This document shows positions 62,173-64,000 of a stretch of 64,000 nucleotides of DNA, in pieces (position 1 is the first letter of the stretch; each line of letters begins with the position of its first letter). The notes below the pieces were generated by a model, which saw only the letters and a program-made list of their open reading frames with translations, was not told the origin of the DNA and did no database searches. Source of the DNA: Olivibacter domesticus (GTDB lineage Bacteria; Bacteroidota; Bacteroidia; Sphingobacteriales; Sphingobacteriaceae); contig NZ_FOAF01000004.1 in NCBI RefSeq assembly GCF_900109575.1, positions 1 through 64,000 of the forward strand. Direction: 5' to 3'. The position numbers were made by a program, and so were the translations under genes.

Positions 62173-64000
62173 CTAAAATGTTACATTTACCCCTACAAAT
62201 AGTGTTCGTGGCATGGGATATCCAAAACCGGGATTTTCAGGATCTCCGCCCGTAAACTTATCGTCACCCCATGTTTTTTTCAACATAAACAGATTTTGAC
62301 CGGATACATAAAACCGAAGCCTGGTTAAATGCCAATTATCCGCCAGTTTCTGAGGAAGGGTATAACCAATATCAAGTGTACGTAATTTAATGTAAGAGCC
62401 ATTTTCTATGAAATACGTAGACATCCGCTTTTCTCCATTTGCGTCTCGTCTAGATAAAGCTGGAATATCGGAATTAGGGTTATTTGGTGTCCAAGCCTCC
62501 AAGATCCTACCTGGATGATTGCGATCATTCTGCACACCGATATTCCAGAAATCGCTCAGCTCTTTCCATGAGTTGTAAACATCATTACCAAATACCCCTT
62601 GAATAAAAAAGGTTAGATCAAAATTCTTGTAACGCGCTTCAAAATTTAAGCCTGCCATTAGATCCGGGTCGGTAACAGCAATCCAGGTGCGATCATAAAT
62701 TTCATTGATTACCCCATCTCCATCCAAATCCTTATATCGAATTCTCCCTACACCTTTACCTTGTTGTTGTGGTGCGTTATCTACTTCTTCCTGTGTCTTA
62801 AAGATGCCATCTGCGACTAACCCATATAATGAATTTAATGGCCTACCAGTAATATCATCTGTTAACCCATTACCACCATAGTTAAAACGTACATTTTCCG
62901 GCACATCATGCACTTCATTTTTATAAGCGGAAAGATTTGTTGTAATGGTATAAGAAAAATCGTTCTTCGTGTCTCCCCAACTAAGTAAAAACTCAAAACC
63001 CTTATTGGTCATATTCGCTCCATTTACCCAGCGAAAGCCACCTTCACCCAGAGCCGCGATATAAGGTGGTTCAAAAAGCATATCGGTTGTCTTCTTATTA
63101 AACCAATCGAAAGAACCCGATAAGCGATTATCCAGAAAAGCATAATCTAGCCCTATATTGGTCTGTGTAGACGTTTCCCATTTCAAATCTGGATTTCCTA
63201 AACTGCTTCTTCGATATCCGGAAGGAATATTTCCTGAGGGATTCCCACCAATGGCATAAGAGGTGCCATTTACATCTGGCACATAAATGTCCGTATACCG
63301 GCCAGTTAACACAGGCTGCGAATTACCATTTTTACCCCAGCTGGCACGAAGCTTTAGATCAGACAAAAATGTCGCATCCCGAAGAAATGCTTCATCCTTT
63401 AACCGCCATCCTGCAGAAAAGGCTGGAAAATTGCCATAGCGATTATTTGCTCCGAAAACGGAAGCACCATCACGCCGGAACGTTGCCGATAATAGGTATT
63501 TAGATTTATAAGCATAATTAATCTTTCCAAAGAATGATAGAATACGACGTTCGTTACCACCACCTATTAACTCCCTTCGTTCGCCGGTAGCGGTAGATAA
63601 ATAAGCATAAGCACGGTCTTCCAACAGAATTCCTTCTCTATAAGCGTTCACACTTTCATTCGTGAATTTATACGTCTCAATACCACCCAATATATCGAAT
63701 CGGTTATTATTGAGCGCTAAATTATATACCAAAGTATTCGTCCAGGTTTGCCCGATATCGTGCCAGTTTTGCTGTCTAACACCATTCAGGCTACTACTTT
63801 TCCCTCCCGCTTCTTCCCATTTTCGCTGAATATTTCGGTCATACCACATACTATAATCGATGCCATACTGCGTCTTTAAATTCAGGTTATCCAGTATTTT
63901 CAGGTTAGCATAAGCAGTTCCTAAGACCTTCATGAAGTTGCCAATATTATCTTTGTTGAGCGTTAAATCGCGGATTGGATTATTGAAATCGTCCATCCCC
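62173..64000 (-). CDS. SusC/RagA TonB-dependent transporter, C-terminal part (cut by window edge)
   Basis: At least 607 residues of the barrel of a SusC-type transporter. The reading frame is open to the right edge of the window; the ATG at 63996 is internal, since the preceding codon is in frame and the regulatory-like and plug domains are missing. Barrel features include repeated LRASWGKNGNSQPV-type strands, PDLKWETSTQTNIGLDYAFLDNRLSGSFDW, VADGIFKTQEEVDNAP, GRIRYKDLDGDGVINEIYDRTWI (a DxDGDG loop typical of SusC) and SYIKLRTLDIGYTLPQKL near the end. It ends FVGVNVTF. Partner of the SusD 10 bases downstream. Confidence 0.93.
   Translation of the reverse strand, partial: GMDDFNNPIRDLTLNKDNIGNFMKVLGTAYANLKILDNLNLKTQYGIDYSMWYDRNIQRKWEEAGGKSSSLNGVRQQNWHDIGQTWTNTLVYNLALNNNRFDILGGIETYKFTNESVNAYREGILLEDRAYAYLSTATGERRELIGGGNERRILSFFGKINYAYKSKYLLSATFRRDGASVFGANNRYGNFPAFSAGWRLKDEAFLRDATFLSDLKLRASWGKNGNSQPVLTGRYTDIYVPDVNGTSYAIGGNPSGNIPSGYRRSSLGNPDLKWETSTQTNIGLDYAFLDNRLSGSFDWFNKKTTDMLFEPPYIAALGEGGFRWVNGANMTNKGFEFLLSWGDTKNDFSYTITTNLSAYKNEVHDVPENVRFNYGGNGLTDDITGRPLNSLYGLVADGIFKTQEEVDNAPQQQGKGVGRIRYKDLDGDGVINEIYDRTWIAVTDPDLMAGLNFEARYKNFDLTFFIQGVFGNDVYNSWKELSDFWNIGVQNDRNHPGRILEAWTPNNPNSDIPALSRRDANGEKRMSTYFIENGSYIKLRTLDIGYTLPQKLADNWHLTRLRFYVSGQNLFMLKKTWGDDKFTGGDPENPGFGYPMPRTLFVGVNVTF

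Overview
The window looks like chromosomal DNA from a glycan-degrading Bacteroidota, most likely a Sphingobacteriaceae member (Sphingobacterium, Pedobacter, Olivibacter or Parapedobacter type). This rests on three SusC/SusD pairs (one cut by the right edge), periplasmic-propeller histidine kinase regulation, Bacteroidota-type -7 promoter boxes (TAnnTTTG), many lipoproteins with short lipoboxes, few Shine-Dalgarno sequences, and intergenic hairpin repeats. The genus is an inference. I see no tRNA, rRNA, CRISPR array, transposase or phage gene.

Layout. (1) 1-488 is non-coding with an imperfect repeat pair, followed by an rRNA m5C methyltransferase (489-1844). (2) 1878-8326 is a complete hexuronate block: a LacI regulator, uxaC, uxuA and an SDR mannonate oxidoreductase on the minus strand, and kdgK and eda on the plus strand. 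It converts D-glucuronate to pyruvate and glyceraldehyde-3-P. (3) 8304-20843 is a minus-strand PUL: a propeller histidine kinase, a REC-AraC regulator, SusC, SusD, two Asp-box (sialidase-like) proteins and a Tat-exported Gfo/Idh/MocA oxidoreductase. The kinase and regulator are one reading frame interrupted by a single TAA. (4) 21200-41100 is an arabinose/galactose-type hemicellulose or glycoprotein PUL: a tandem GH43, a GH43, an aldose epimerase, a GH2, a GH5-like enzyme, a DUF4965 protein, a second F-clan glycosidase, a GH127-type enzyme, DUF3823, SusD and SusC. (5) 41655-47230 holds a GH29 fucosidase, a second LacI regulator, an unknown secreted protein and a DUF4091 protein. (6) 47300-49525 is a small non-PUL block: a Cys-tailed FKBP, an aquaporin and a CobW-type GTPase. 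(7) 49576-64000 is another PUL: GH116-like, AraB-type ribulokinase, FucP permease, FucI isomerase, a DUF6786-like lipoprotein, GH172 (DUF2961), an Fn3-like lipoprotein, SusD and a partial SusC.

How it fits together. Outer-membrane SusCD pairs and surface lipoproteins would capture oligosaccharides, and periplasmic or surface glycosidases would trim them. FucP would import the free sugar, and the UxaC-UxuA-SDR-KdgK-Eda and FucI-AraB steps would feed central metabolism. The most interesting inference is that GH172 + FucI + FucP + AraB, with no fuculose-phosphate aldolase in view, could be a D-arabinose (D-arabinan-type) system rather than an L-fucose system. Other points of interest are a LacI-type operator motif shared by three parts of the window, a ~390-bp intergenic element with hairpins at both ends present twice, a 29-bp perfect hairpin between the GH2 and epimerase genes, and 7-bp and 8-bp periodic repeats flanking fucP-fucI.

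Functions are read from motifs and family resemblance seen by eye. No database search was run.
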